From G963668605 sp963668605 (GTDB lineage: Bacteria > Acidobacteriota > Terriglobia > Bryobacterales > Bryobacteraceae): a stretch of DNA of 64,000 nucleotides. The stretch covers positions 2,480,001 through 2,544,000 of the forward strand of contig OY764903.1 of the NCBI GenBank assembly GCA_963668605.1, read 5' to 3'. Shown here piece by piece: positions 51,584-61,099 of this stretch. A model generated the notes under the pieces. The model did not search any database, had not been told where the DNA came from, and saw nothing but the letters and a program-made list of their open reading frames with translations. A program made the position numbers and the translations under genes. Within the stretch, counting starts at the first letter, position 1; every line of letters begins with the position of its first letter.

Positions 51584-53137
51584 TTACCGAATTGGTTTTC
51601 GAGTCGTCTCGGCCAGGACACGCTGCGGATCGAAGTTCGGATTCGGTCCCGGTATCGCGCTCCCGCAGGAACGGATCCAAGCGTGCAGTTCTTTCTGCAT
51701 CGCAGTGGCGCGACCGGTCATGCGTGCCGCCAGATTCACCTTCTCGCCCACATCGTCGCGAAGGTTGTAAAGCTCCAATCGCGGGTCGATCCGGTATTCA
51801 GCGCCGCGATTCTCGTCGATGAAATCGCCGAAATACTCGATGAGCTTGTAATCGCCCTCACGAATCACGGCCGAGGGCGTCGCCAGCCAGCGGACATCAT
51901 AGAACGGCATGTACCAATAGAGCGCGCGCGATGGCAGCGCGCCGCCCCGCAACAGGGGAGTGATGCTGAGGCCGTCGGTCGCATAACCGGCGGGCGGCTT
52001 CGCACCGCCCATCTCGAAAAACGTGGGCATCAGGTCCACGATGTGTACGGGCGTCTCGCAGGTCCGGCCCGCTTTAGCCACACCGGGCCAGCGCACGATC
52101 ATCGGCACGCGAATGCCGCCCTCGTACGCGGAACCCTTGCCGGCGCGCAGCGGTGCGTTGCTGAATTCGGTGGCGCCTTCAGCGAGATGCAGCGGCGCTC
52201 CGTCCGGCGGAACGGCCGGATTCGGTTGGTAGGAGCGGTAGACGCCGCCGTTGTCGCTCAGAAAAACCACCGCAGTGCGCTCGCGCTGTCCCAGGCGGTC
52301 CAGCGCGGCCAAGAGGCGCCCGATAGCGGTATCGAAATGTTCGATGGCCGCCAGATAGGTTGCGCCGTTCAAGCCCTCCGCGGGATAACCCTTGGCCAGG
52401 TACTTCTTGACGAGATTCTCCGGCGCGGACACCTTGCGATGGATCGAATGGTGTGGCAGATAACAGAACCAGGGTTGGCCGCTGTTGCGTTCGATGAAAG
52501 CGATGGCTTCGTCCGTGAAACGGTTGACCGCCTTGTCGCCGCTATTTTGCTCACCTGGCTCTTTCGGAGGAGTCTGCACGGTGTCAAAGCCGTAGTAGTG
52601 AGCGGCCTCCGGACGAAGCCCCGTGTAATTGCCATCTTCGTTCGTGGTCAGGTGCCACTTCCCGATGCAGGCGGTGGCGTACCCCGCCGCCTTCATCCCC
52701 TTCGCCAGTGTGAACGCGTCGCGAGAGAGGCTCTCGCTATAAGGCGGTTCCGCGACACGCGCCGCCGGATATCCGTACCACGGGATCACGTGCCACATCT
52801 TGTTTCGCGCCGTGTACTGCCCCGTCATTAGCGTGGAGCGCGTCGGCGTGCATTGCGGCGTGACGTAGGCCTGCGTGAAGCGCACACCCTCCGCGGCCAA
52901 GCGGTCGAGGTTGGGCGTCGGCACGTGCTTGTTGCCAAAACAGGAAAGACTTGGCCACCCGAGATCATCCATCAGGATAAAGAGGATGTTCGGGCGGGCG
53001 CCCGGGGCGAGGGGAGCGCGCGTGGCGAAGGCACCGGCAGCCAATCCGCGCAGGATCGCCCGGCGGCTGATCGGTCCTTGGCTCAAAGCGCACTCGGATT
53101 CCGTCGTAACGTTCGTATTAGCGCCCAAATCTTCCAT
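51584..53137 (-). CDS. Sulfatase (formylglycine-dependent, type I)
   Basis: 517 residues. A TAT-like signal occurs at about 24-45 (SRRAILRGLAAGAFATRAPL). Formylglycine motif C-T-P-T-R begins at Cys96 (VTPQCTPTRSTLMTG). Other sulfatase blocks: NILFILMDDLGWPSLSCFG (metal Asp pair), GKWHLTTNEDG, LPHHSIHRKV and VVFLSDNGGVYRSY. It hydrolyses sulfate esters, probably on glycans, in the periplasm. It is the second sulfatase in the window and is not close in sequence to the one at 4795. Divergent from the IclR/sugar-binding regulator at 53583, which may control it. Confidence 0.92.
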   Translation of the reverse strand: MEDLGANTNVTTESECALSQGPISRRAILRGLAAGAFATRAPLAPGARPNILFILMDDLGWPSLSCFGNKHVPTPNLDRLAAEGVRFTQAYVTPQCTPTRSTLMTGQYTARNKMWHVIPWYGYPAARVAEPPYSESLSRDAFTLAKGMKAAGYATACIGKWHLTTNEDGNYTGLRPEAAHYYGFDTVQTPPKEPGEQNSGDKAVNRFTDEAIAFIERNSGQPWFCYLPHHSIHRKVSAPENLVKKYLAKGYPAEGLNGATYLAAIEHFDTAIGRLLAALDRLGQRERTAVVFLSDNGGVYRSYQPNPAVPPDGAPLHLAEGATEFSNAPLRAGKGSAYEGGIRVPMIVRWPGVAKAGRTCETPVHIVDLMPTFFEMGGAKPPAGYATDGLSITPLLRGGALPSRALYWYMPFYDVRWLATPSAVIREGDYKLIEYFGDFIDENRGAEYRIDPRLELYNLRDDVGEKVNLAARMTGRATAMQKELHAWIRSCGSAIPGPNPNFDPQRVLAETTRKPIR

Positions 53138-53582
53138 CCTTAGCAGTGAGTCTTGTTTAACGCCTTACTGAAATTATTGCAAACGCGATCCTTCGGGAGT
53201 GCAGCCGTCCCACAAGGCGGAACAAATATCGCCGAGGTCCAGCCTTCGGACGCACGTCCGCGAAGCCACGCCCGAAGGCGCACTCAACAAGGGGAAACCG
53301 CCCGCCAGCGGGCACGGTTTGGGCAGACGAGAACACGCTGCCGGTCCGGCGTGATGTTCCGCATTGCGGGAAACAATAAACCTCCTCCGGATGGCCTTGC
53401 GGTCTCCGGGGACCGCCCTTATAACACCTCTATATGCGATCAGCAGCGGTTCCGCAGTCCCCGTGGAGTAATCAATCCGCTCGCGCGGGAAGCGGGATTG
53501 GTTGAGAGTTCCAGGCAGGTGGCCATTGAGGGAGGCCGATGACGCGTTCCACATCGCGGAATGGCATGGTATACTTCGCCCG
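53138..53582. promoter_or_regulatory. Divergent control region between sulfatase and fusion regulator
   Basis: 445 bases with no convincing gene. A near-perfect inverted repeat AATCAATCCGCT (53470-53481) / AGCGGGATTGGTT (53491-53503) lies 80-110 bases before the regulator ATG and is a reasonable operator candidate. Open frames on both strands here lack ribosome binding sites and family similarity. Confidence 0.4.
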
Positions 53583-54728
53583 ATGGCACAATCGCCCCGG
53601 GACGAGATCATCGGCTCTGTTCTAAAGGCGTGTGAGGTCTTGAGAGTTTTCCGTTATGAAGGCGAGCTGTTGCGCTTGCGCGACGTAGTGGCCCGCGCTT
53701 CTCTGGGCAAGTCCACGGCCCATCGCCTGCTGCGTACGTTAGAGCGCGGAGGCCTCATCCAACGCGTGGGCGCCGACAGCTATGCCAGCGTCATGAAACC
53801 GTTGCCGCGGCTGCGGCCACGGCTCGGGCTCGCCACGCAGACTTCGGACTCTACCTTTTCGTTCGAGGTCGCTGAGAGCATCCGGCGCGCAGCGGCCGCG
53901 AATGACGTGGAACTGCTCGAAGTCAACAACCGCTACAGCGCGAAAGTGGCGCTGCGCAACGCCGAGCAATTAATCCGTGAACGCGTGGCTGTCGTGCTGG
54001 AGTTTCAGACATACGAGAACGTGGCGCCGATCATCGCGGCCCGCTTCGTCGAAGCGGGAATCCCGCTGATTGCCATTGAGATTCCGCATCCAGGCGCAAT
54101 CTATTTCGGCGCGAACAACTATCAGGCCGGATTGATGGGCGGGCGCGCACTTGGCCGCTGGGCTATTCAGCGCTGGGAGGGCAAAGCGGATGAGATCGTG
54201 CTGCTCGAAGAACGCGTGGCCGGCCCATTGCCGCGCTCGCGTGTCACTGGAATGCTGGCCGGAATTCGCGAAGTCCTGCCGGCTGCGGAACGGATGCCCG
54301 TGGTGGTCTATAACGGGCGCGGACAGTTTCCCGCCTCGCTTGATGTCATTCGCCGTCACCTCATGCGCACGCCGCGGCGGAGAGTGCTGGTGGCCGCGAA
54401 CAACGATCCCAGCGCGCTCGGCGCTCTAAGCGCCTTCGAGGAGTGCGGACGCTCCGAGCAGTGCGCCGTGATGGGGCAGAATGCGATTGCCGAAGCCCGC
54501 GCGGAGATGCGACGCAAGGGTACGCGCCTGGTGGGCAGCGTCGCCTATTTTCCGGAGCGCTATGGCGACGAACTGATCGCACTGGCGCTGGCCGTGATCT
54601 CCGGTAAGCCGACTCCGCCGGTGGTCTACGTCAAGCACCAGCTTGTCACGCCCGCCAACGTCGATCAGATATATCCGCTCGATGGGTTCGACCCGAACGA
54701 GGCAGCCGCCCGCTCCAAATTCTCATGA
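53583..54728 (+). CDS. IclR-type HTH fused to sugar-binding periplasmic-protein-like domain
   Basis: 381 residues from ATG 53583 (MAQSPRDEIIGSVLKACEVL). Residues about 5-75 are an IclR-type winged helix (LKACEVLRVFRYEGELLRLR, ARASLGKSTAHRLLRTLERG, GLIQRVGADSY). Residues about 95-370 resemble a type I periplasmic-binding (LacI/RbsB) fold: ESIRRAAAANDVELLEVNNR, IAIEIPHPGAIYFGANNYQA, RALGRWAIQRWEGKADEIVL and GKPTPPVVYVKHQLVTPANV. No signal peptide, so it is a cytoplasmic one-component sugar sensor. The combination differs from normal LacI proteins, whose HTH is of another type. Divergent from the sulfatase and convergent with a receptor gene; both are likely targets. Confidence 0.85.
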   Translation: MAQSPRDEIIGSVLKACEVLRVFRYEGELLRLRDVVARASLGKSTAHRLLRTLERGGLIQRVGADSYASVMKPLPRLRPRLGLATQTSDSTFSFEVAESIRRAAAANDVELLEVNNRYSAKVALRNAEQLIRERVAVVLEFQTYENVAPIIAARFVEAGIPLIAIEIPHPGAIYFGANNYQAGLMGGRALGRWAIQRWEGKADEIVLLEERVAGPLPRSRVTGMLAGIREVLPAAERMPVVVYNGRGQFPASLDVIRRHLMRTPRRRVLVAANNDPSALGALSAFEECGRSEQCAVMGQNAIAEARAEMRRKGTRLVGSVAYFPERYGDELIALALAVISGKPTPPVVYVKHQLVTPANVDQIYPLDGFDPNEAAARSKFS

Positions 54729-54771
54729 CCACTGCAGGCTCGACCAGGCACTGCGTGCAGGCGATGCGAAA

Positions 54772-54799
54772 GAGCGCGGTGACCCGAGTCACCGCGCTC
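54772..54799. terminator. Terminator hairpin between convergent genes
   Basis: GAGCGCGGTGAC (54772-54783) pairs perfectly with GTCACCGCGCTC (54788-54799) around a CCGA loop, followed on the plus strand by GATTTCTT. It separates the fusion regulator from the receptor at 54807. Confidence 0.8.
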
Positions 54800-54806
54800 G
54801 ATTTCT

Positions 54807-57800
54807 TCAGAAGGAGTAGCGCAGGCTGAGTTGGAACTGCCGGCGGCTATCCTTCGTGTTTATCTTGCCGAACGTGGCGCTGGTAGGGTTGCCGTCCGGC
54901 TGCCCCTGCGGGCCGCCGTTGGGATTGAACTGGTCGGGGCCATTCGCGCCGCCCCAGTTCGGATGGTTGAGCCAGTTAAACGCCTCGGCACGGAACGTCA
55001 GCGCATGCCCCTCAGTGATCCGGAAGGTCTTGAACAGCCCGAGGTTCCAGTTGCTTAATCCGGGTCCGTAGAGAGTATTCTTGGTCTGATTGGCGAAGGA
55101 GCCGGCCGCGGGACGGGTGAAGAGCGGATTACCGTTCGCGTCGGTGGTGCGGAAGTAGTAGTTCTTATCCGCCGCCCCAAGCGAGAACGCGCGTTCCCCG
55201 CGCGGAAGTTCCGTGTCGCCGTTGATCACCCACGGCTGGAACGAAACTGTGCCGATCCCTGCAAAATCGTTGTTCGTGCCGACAGTAAACGGCGTTCCCG
55301 ACTGGAACTGTGTGATTCCGGAGATCCGCCATCCACCGAGCAGCCGTCCCGCAAAGCCCTTTTGCGTGCGCAGGAACGGAAACTCGTAGATCCAGTTGAT
55401 CACCGCCACGTGCCGCGTGTCATAGACCGACGGCCCCCAGTAGTTGCGATCGTCGTAAGCGTTCCAAACAACATTGCGGCGCTCCGACGCGTTATCCATG
55501 CTCTTGGAGTAGGTGTAGGCAAAACCGAAACTGACGCCGCGGCTGAATCGGCGATTCCACCCGAGTTGTAGGCCGTTGTACTCCGAGCGCGCGGCCATCT
55601 CGGCGATCTGGATCTGGCTGAAGCCCTTATAGGGCCGCAGGTAGTCGATGTTCACGCCGCCCGGGCAGGCACTGTTCGGGCAGGTGCCGACCGGAAGCTG
55701 GTTGATGTTGCGGATGCGTTCGAGGAAAAGGCCGACGCGCCCCACGTAAGCCACTTCGAGCATCGAGTTTAGCGGAAGTTGCCGCTCCACCGTGAAGTTC
55801 CAGTTGTACGCGGTCGGAATCTTCCAGACCGGATCCTGAGTCATGAAGAACTGCGGAGGCCCGCCGCTCGCTGCCGCGCCGGGATTGTCCGCCCGGCCGT
55901 TGGTGACGACCTGGAAGCCCTGGAAGGGAGCATTGCCTCCAAGGAAGACCGCGTCGCTCACGCCCGGCCGGTTCTTGAAGCCGCCAAACCCGGTTCGCAC
56001 GACTGTCTTCTCGTTGATCTGATACGCGGCGCCGATGCGCGGCTGGAACTCGCCCCAGCGAATGTCGGCATATGTGTTCGGCAGCCCGCGAAAGAGGCGG
56101 TCGTATTGCGAGTCGAAGGCCGCGGGGAACCGGCCGCGCGCCGCGTCGGGCCACCCACTGCCCGGGATAACAACGCCGTTGAACGGGTCGCCCGTGCCGG
56201 AAATAATGCTTCCCGTACGCGGATCCTGCTGCACGGCTTTGGCTGGATCGTAGAAGCGACTATCGAAAACGTTGTAGTTGCCCCACAGTGCATAGTAGGG
56301 CTGGATGATGCTGTGGCGTACGCCGAGTTCAAGCTTCAGTTTGGAGGTCAAGCGCCAGGAGTCCTGCGCGAACCATTCCACCATGTTACTGCGCGAGATC
56401 GTGTAGGAACGCGGACCGATCTCGGCGTAAGTGTTGAAACGGCCCAGCGCCACTTGAGCGATGGCCGGGTTCCCTCCGGTATCCTGAAAATCGAACCGGC
56501 CGGCCTGGTTGTTGGCGCCACCCGGCGTGCCCTGTACGTTTATCTGGTCGCGATCGTTCTGCCCAGAGCGTTCGAAGTAGACTCCGAACTTAAGGGTGTG
56601 ATTGCCGCGGATCCAGCTCAGGTTCTCACCCACTGCATAAATTGGACCGCCCGACCGCGCCGGGTACGGACCAGCGTCGATCTGCTGGAAGTTGTTGATG
56701 TTGACCGTGGGCACCTTGTCCGGCAGATCCTTGAACTGCGCGGAGTAGAGATAAGGGTAGGTGATCCCGTAAGTACCGCGACGGAAGTTATCGCCAACAA
56801 TCCCTATTGTGACGTGATCGGCACTGGCGGTAACGAGCGTCTCGCTGACGAGGGTCGGGCGCAGCACCCAAATCCAGTTGGCGGAACTCGTCTGGTTAGG
56901 ACGATCGAGGTGGTCGGGTGCGATCTTCAGGTTTCCGCGGTTTGCGTTATCGATGTTGTAGTTGTAGTTCTGGAAGCGCACGCGCACCGTATGGTGATCA
57001 GTTGGGACGAAATCCACTGCCACGGTATCCTTGCGCTGCCGCTCGATCTGCACGCCCGAATCGATGTAGTTGTTGCGTCCCTGGAGGTAGCCGGGCGTTG
57101 GGCTCGGGTACATCTTCATCAGGGCGAGGCCGTTGGGACTCAACTGGCTGGCCGGGATCACGTTGTTTGGAAACGGTGTGCCGGTGTCGGGATCGCGCAC
57201 AGTCTGTGCGCTGCTGTAAAAGCTGTTGGGGCCAAGCAGTTCGCTGAAGTTGCCATTGCGCATGGCGATTGAAGGGACCACAGCGAAGAAAGTCGGCTCC
57301 TGGTTTAAGTAGACCCACTCCTGGCTGAACAGGAAGAACAGCCGATTACGGTTGGAATTGAAGTGGTTCGGAATGTACACCGGCCCGCTGATCATGTAAC
57401 CGGGCTGGTTGTATTTGAACGGTTGCGGCCGGCTGTTCTGGAAGGCAAGCGGCGAGTTGTTCCGGGCCCACGTGTTGCCGTCGAGTTTGGCATTGCGGAA
57501 GTACTCGTACGCTTCGCCATGGAAATTGCGGCCACCGCTTTTGGTGACGACACGCACTTGCCCGCCACCAGAACGCCCGTACTCCGCGTTGTAGTTGGCC
57601 GTCAGGATCTGGATTTCCTGCACCGAGTCGACATCGGCGGCGCCGATGCTGGTTCCGTTCGAGCGCGTGCGCGTGGCCACAGCGCCGTCGGTGAAGAACA
57701 CGTTATCTTGCACCCGCGAACCGTTCATCGAGAAATTCCCGGTGGTCATGCCGAATGCGAAGCTGGCGAGCGAACTCGACGAACGCACCCCTGGTTTTAG

Positions 57801-58262
57801 AGCCGCCAGCAGGACCGGATTGCGCCCGTTCAACATCAGGTTTTGGATCTGAGACGAATCGACCAACCGCCCGACCGTGGCCGTCTCGGTCTGGATGCGG
57901 GTCGCGTTAGCAACGACATCCACAGTTTCGGTAAGAGCGCCCACCTCGAGGGTGACATCAACCGCGAGAGGCAGGTTGGCATCAAGCTTGTTGCCGGTGC
58001 GCTGGTAGCGCTTGAACCCGGTCGCCTCGACAGCGACGGTGTACATGCCGGCAGGCATGCTGGCGAAGGTGAAATTTCCGGACTCGTTGGATTGTGTGCT
58101 CCGTTCAAGGCCAGTAGCTTCGTTCCGGGCGGTCACTTTAGCACCCGGGACGGCGCCGGCGCTGGTATCGCGCACCAAGCCGTTGATGGCCGATGTGTCG
58201 GATTGGGCGAAAACTGCCAAACCGGCACAGAGAAAGATGCAGAGAGAGCCTACTTTGCTCAT
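54807..58262 (-). CDS. Oar-like TonB-dependent receptor
   Basis: 1,151 residues from ATG 58262 (MSKVGSLCIFLCAGLAVFAQ), with GGAGGG five to six bases upstream. The signal peptide ends at VFA-QSD. Carboxypeptidase-regulatory domain at about 22-110 (AINGLVRDTSAGAVPGAKVT, GNFTFASMPAGMYTVAVEA), plug at about 125-240 (LMLNGRNPVLLAALKPGV, NYNAEYGRSGGGQVRVVTKS, a strongly conserved Oar stretch), then a barrel ending RQFQLSLRYSF. It should import a large substrate through the outer membrane. Its neighbours are the sugar-sensing regulator (convergent) and an SGNH hydrolase gene on the same strand upstream. Confidence 0.92.
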   Translation of the reverse strand: MSKVGSLCIFLCAGLAVFAQSDTSAINGLVRDTSAGAVPGAKVTARNEATGLERSTQSNESGNFTFASMPAGMYTVAVEATGFKRYQRTGNKLDANLPLAVDVTLEVGALTETVDVVANATRIQTETATVGRLVDSSQIQNLMLNGRNPVLLAALKPGVRSSSSLASFAFGMTTGNFSMNGSRVQDNVFFTDGAVATRTRSNGTSIGAADVDSVQEIQILTANYNAEYGRSGGGQVRVVTKSGGRNFHGEAYEYFRNAKLDGNTWARNNSPLAFQNSRPQPFKYNQPGYMISGPVYIPNHFNSNRNRLFFLFSQEWVYLNQEPTFFAVVPSIAMRNGNFSELLGPNSFYSSAQTVRDPDTGTPFPNNVIPASQLSPNGLALMKMYPSPTPGYLQGRNNYIDSGVQIERQRKDTVAVDFVPTDHHTVRVRFQNYNYNIDNANRGNLKIAPDHLDRPNQTSSANWIWVLRPTLVSETLVTASADHVTIGIVGDNFRRGTYGITYPYLYSAQFKDLPDKVPTVNINNFQQIDAGPYPARSGGPIYAVGENLSWIRGNHTLKFGVYFERSGQNDRDQINVQGTPGGANNQAGRFDFQDTGGNPAIAQVALGRFNTYAEIGPRSYTISRSNMVEWFAQDSWRLTSKLKLELGVRHSIIQPYYALWGNYNVFDSRFYDPAKAVQQDPRTGSIISGTGDPFNGVVIPGSGWPDAARGRFPAAFDSQYDRLFRGLPNTYADIRWGEFQPRIGAAYQINEKTVVRTGFGGFKNRPGVSDAVFLGGNAPFQGFQVVTNGRADNPGAAASGGPPQFFMTQDPVWKIPTAYNWNFTVERQLPLNSMLEVAYVGRVGLFLERIRNINQLPVGTCPNSACPGGVNIDYLRPYKGFSQIQIAEMAARSEYNGLQLGWNRRFSRGVSFGFAYTYSKSMDNASERRNVVWNAYDDRNYWGPSVYDTRHVAVINWIYEFPFLRTQKGFAGRLLGGWRISGITQFQSGTPFTVGTNNDFAGIGTVSFQPWVINGDTELPRGERAFSLGAADKNYYFRTTDANGNPLFTRPAAGSFANQTKNTLYGPGLSNWNLGLFKTFRITEGHALTFRAEAFNWLNHPNWGGANGPDQFNPNGGPQGQPDGNPTSATFGKINTKDSRRQFQLSLRYSF

Positions 58263-58469
58263 GGTACCCTCCAAATTTCGCTTCTGTTTGACCAGTGACC
58301 CTCAGCACCGAACGACGCTTCGGGTTCCCCTTTGGTGGAATTATAACCCAAATCAGTCCATAAAGTGCCACATTTTGATTACCCGGATAAATGACTTAAT
58401 GGGCAGAGTTGGAACGCTTGAATACGCAAATGGCGGCGCCGCTTTGGTGAGCGGCATGAGAAATTGATC
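58263..58469. other. Intergenic upstream of receptor
   Basis: 207 bases, relatively AT-rich in the middle. Presumably contains the receptor promoter. No gene or repeat recognised. Confidence 0.4.
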
Positions 58470-59561
58470 CTACTTCAGAATCCCGCGCAGCGCTTTCTGA
58501 AACTCGCCGGCCTGCCGCATGAAGCCGAGGTCGGTGGGGTGCGATCCGTCGATCGTCGCCTCGCCATCCTCGCCGAGCAAATGGTCCGCCTTCAGATAGT
58601 GCAGACCGGAAACCTTTTCGTGCTGCAAGCGGGCGTAAACGGCGCGCATGGCCGCGTGGTTCGTTTCGTTGCGCTCACGGCGCGAGGAGTTCAGAAAACT
58701 GTCCGCGTAGTTGCGGTCTTCCACCAACAGAATCGGCGTCTTCGGATGCGCCGCGCGCAGCGTCTTGACGCATGCTTCGGCGCGCTCGTGAATGTCCTTC
58801 GCGGCCATGTTCGGCAAGCAATCCAGAACGAACACTGCAGGGTCCAGCTCAGCCACGAACTTCGTCACTTCCGGTTCCATGCGGCCATTGCCCGAGAAGC
58901 CCAAGTTGATCACTTCGCGGTTGAACAGGCGGCCCAGAATCGCAACATGAGTCATGCCGGGCCGTGAGGCGGAAATGCCATGCGTGATGGACGTGCCCCA
59001 GAACACGATCGGCTTCGACCCTGCCGCGCGGGACGGCGCGCGCTCGATAGCACTGCCCTTCGGCACGCCGATTTCGAGCGCCGTTACGGCGTTGCGGAGT
59101 GGCAGATAGATCATATACTCGCGGCGACCGGATGGCAGACCGCTGGCCAATGCATCTGTATTCACAGGAAATTTCGTAGGCCTGCCGATGCCCAGCCAGT
59201 GCCAGCGCCCGGCGTCCGTCTTCGCGTAGAGATCCAGGCCGCTCGATGCGGTCGCCGTGATCGTCGGTCCAGCCAGCGTTTTGCCGGTCAGCGTCCAGCG
59301 CGCGTGCAATGCCGTGGCGTTGGCCGTAAATCGCACAAGCACTCCGGATGAGTCGCGGCTCAGATCCCAGACGGCCTGGCGCACGACACCCTCGGCCCGT
59401 GCGGGCAGGCGGTCGAATGGGGATTTCACATCGCGAAAGCCGAGTCCCTCTACGTTGAATTTGCGGGCATCGTACCACTCCAACTCAGGCGGCGCGGCCG
59501 GCGCTTGGGCCATCACGGAGGAGCCACTTAGCAGGAAGGCAAATTGGCGGCGGTTGAGCAT
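58470..59561 (-). CDS. SGNH/GDSL-family hydrolase, exported
   Basis: 363 residues from ATG 59561 (MLNRRQFAFLLSGSSVMAQA); the longer frame to 59666 overlaps the divergent gene and is rejected. The N-terminus has an Arg-Arg signal. Residues about 25-165 form a beta-sandwich accessory domain (ALHARWTLTGKTLAGPTITA), and about 180-360 form the SGNH domain: block I VFWGTSITHGISAS (Ser), block II INLGFSGNGRMEP (Gly), block III-like PNMAAKD, and block V DGSHPTDLGF (Asp and His). This matches the SsfX3/GDSL-like exported esterases that remove acyl groups from glycans. It fits the polysaccharide-degradation theme. Confidence 0.88.
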   Translation of the reverse strand: MLNRRQFAFLLSGSSVMAQAPAAPPELEWYDARKFNVEGLGFRDVKSPFDRLPARAEGVVRQAVWDLSRDSSGVLVRFTANATALHARWTLTGKTLAGPTITATASSGLDLYAKTDAGRWHWLGIGRPTKFPVNTDALASGLPSGRREYMIYLPLRNAVTALEIGVPKGSAIERAPSRAAGSKPIVFWGTSITHGISASRPGMTHVAILGRLFNREVINLGFSGNGRMEPEVTKFVAELDPAVFVLDCLPNMAAKDIHERAEACVKTLRAAHPKTPILLVEDRNYADSFLNSSRRERNETNHAAMRAVYARLQHEKVSGLHYLKADHLLGEDGEATIDGSHPTDLGFMRQAGEFQKALRGILK

Positions 59562-59638
59562 AACGTTGTTCAGTGTATCGAAACGCGTTCCAGTCGAGTG
59601 GCAACGATGCAATGCTAAGCTGGTCAGCAGTGCAAAAA

Positions 59639-60931
59639 ATGTCGATGCATCCCTCCGGCAAGCCATACCGCTTCACGATTCTGGCCTTCGCTAGCCTGAT
59701 GACGTTTGGTAGTTATTTCGCCTATGACAGCGTTGGCGCGATTGAGACCACGCTGATCGAGGTCTTCCGCACCGACCGCGCGGCCATCGGATCGATGTAC
59801 TCGGTGTACAGCATCGCCGCATTCTTCGCCGTGCTGTTCGCTGGAGTGCTCACCGACCGCATCGGCACGCGCAGCGCCAGCATGCTCTTCTCGGGCCTCG
59901 TCGTTCTGGGCGCGGCGATCGTAGCGGCAGCGCCGAATCTGACGACGCTCTATGCGGGACGTATCCTTTTTGGCATCGGCTCAGAATCGCTGATCGTCGC
60001 CCAGAGCGCCATGCTCGCACGCTGGTTCACGGGCAAGGAACTGGCGCTGGCGTTCGGCATTACGCTCACCGTCAGCCGGCTGGGCACGCTTTTCACGTTT
60101 AACACCGAAGCTTTGCTGGCGGACCGCATGGGTTTCCGTGCGGCGCTCTGGATCGCAGCCGGATTGTGCGTGCTGAGCTTGCTCTCCAATTGGGTTTACA
60201 CCTGGATGGACCGCCACGCGGCACCCGTCTTGAAGTTGCACGAAGCCGGCGCGGGCGACAAAATCACGTTCTCCGACATCCGGAAATTCTCGGCGTCTTA
60301 CTGGTATGTGGCGCTCCTGTGCCTCACCTTCTATTCCGCCATTTTCCCGTTCACGGCGCTTTCCACCGACTTCTTCCACGAAAAGTGGGGCTTGCCACAA
60401 GCGGCCGCGGTGGGTAAGGGCATCATCGAGGGGTCGCTCTACAACATCACGCACCTGTTCTCCAGCGCGCAGGGCGTCACCTCAATCGTGATTGCCGCCT
60501 CGATGTTTTTTGCGCCGTTCGCCGGAAGCCTGGTCGATCGCATCGGCCGTCGCGCGAGCCTGATGGTACTCGGATCACTGCTCATGATCCCGGCACACCT
60601 CGTGATGGGACTCACCAATCTCCAGCCCATTCTCCCGATGATCGTGCTCGGCGCGGCCTTTGTGCTAGTGCCCGCGGCGATGTGGCCTTCGGTTCCATTG
60701 GTGGTGGAAGAGAACCGCGTCGGCACAGCCTACGGCGTGATGACGGCGATTCAGAATCTGGGGCTGCTGGCGTTTCCGTATTTCAACGGATCGCTGCGCG
60801 ATGCCACGCACGGCTACACGGCAAGCCAGATCATGTTCGGCGGACTCGGCTTCGCTGGCCTCGTGTTCGCCTGGCTGCTGCTGCGTGCCGACCACCGCGC
60901 CGGCGGGGCATTGGAACGCGCGCGCGGCTAG
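59639..60931 (+). CDS. MFS transporter
   Basis: 430 residues from ATG 59639 (MSMHPSGKPYRFTILAFASL); the longer frame from 59573 overlaps the divergent hydrolase start. Twelve transmembrane helices are predicted, with the MFS loop motif GVLTDRIGTRSAS between helices 2 and 3 and its repeat GSLVDRIGRRASLM between helices 8 and 9. The class resembles the nitrate/oxalate or sugar-phosphate MFS groups, but substrate cannot be assigned. Followed by the 61-kb palindrome and a convergent UroD-family gene. Confidence 0.88.
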   Translation: MSMHPSGKPYRFTILAFASLMTFGSYFAYDSVGAIETTLIEVFRTDRAAIGSMYSVYSIAAFFAVLFAGVLTDRIGTRSASMLFSGLVVLGAAIVAAAPNLTTLYAGRILFGIGSESLIVAQSAMLARWFTGKELALAFGITLTVSRLGTLFTFNTEALLADRMGFRAALWIAAGLCVLSLLSNWVYTWMDRHAAPVLKLHEAGAGDKITFSDIRKFSASYWYVALLCLTFYSAIFPFTALSTDFFHEKWGLPQAAAVGKGIIEGSLYNITHLFSSAQGVTSIVIAASMFFAPFAGSLVDRIGRRASLMVLGSLLMIPAHLVMGLTNLQPILPMIVLGAAFVLVPAAMWPSVPLVVEENRVGTAYGVMTAIQNLGLLAFPYFNGSLRDATHGYTASQIMFGGLGFAGLVFAWLLLRADHRAGGALERARG

Positions 60932-60959
60932 AAGACGTTCAGCGCAGTTGCTCACGTTG

Positions 60960-61040
60960 AACGGTGCCGGGAGCGAAAGCGACCGGAGGTTGCGATTTCA
61001 AGGATCTTCGCTTCCGGTCGCTTTCGCTCCCGGCACCGTT
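60960..61040. repeat. Large perfect inverted repeat (REP-like)
   Basis: 28-base perfectly complementary arms at 60960-60987 and 61013-61040, beginning AACGGTGCCGGGAGCGAAAG, around a 25-base spacer. The arm contains GGTGCCGGGA and GACCGGA, the cores of the 10.8- and 27.2-kb repeats. Placed between convergent genes, it could also act as a terminator. Confidence 0.9.
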
Positions 61041-61099
61041 ATGAAGTATGGCGATCCGATTGACGCAGATGCGTTCACAGCGAGTCAGCGAACCGAGTT

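Noticed and set aside
53174..53611. 145-codon minus-strand ORF in the sulfatase/regulator gap
   Set aside because: No ribosome binding site, no recognisable domain, and it overlaps the regulator start.
55779..57272. 497-codon plus-strand ORF
   Set aside because: Antisense shadow of the receptor at 54807-58262 with no family features.
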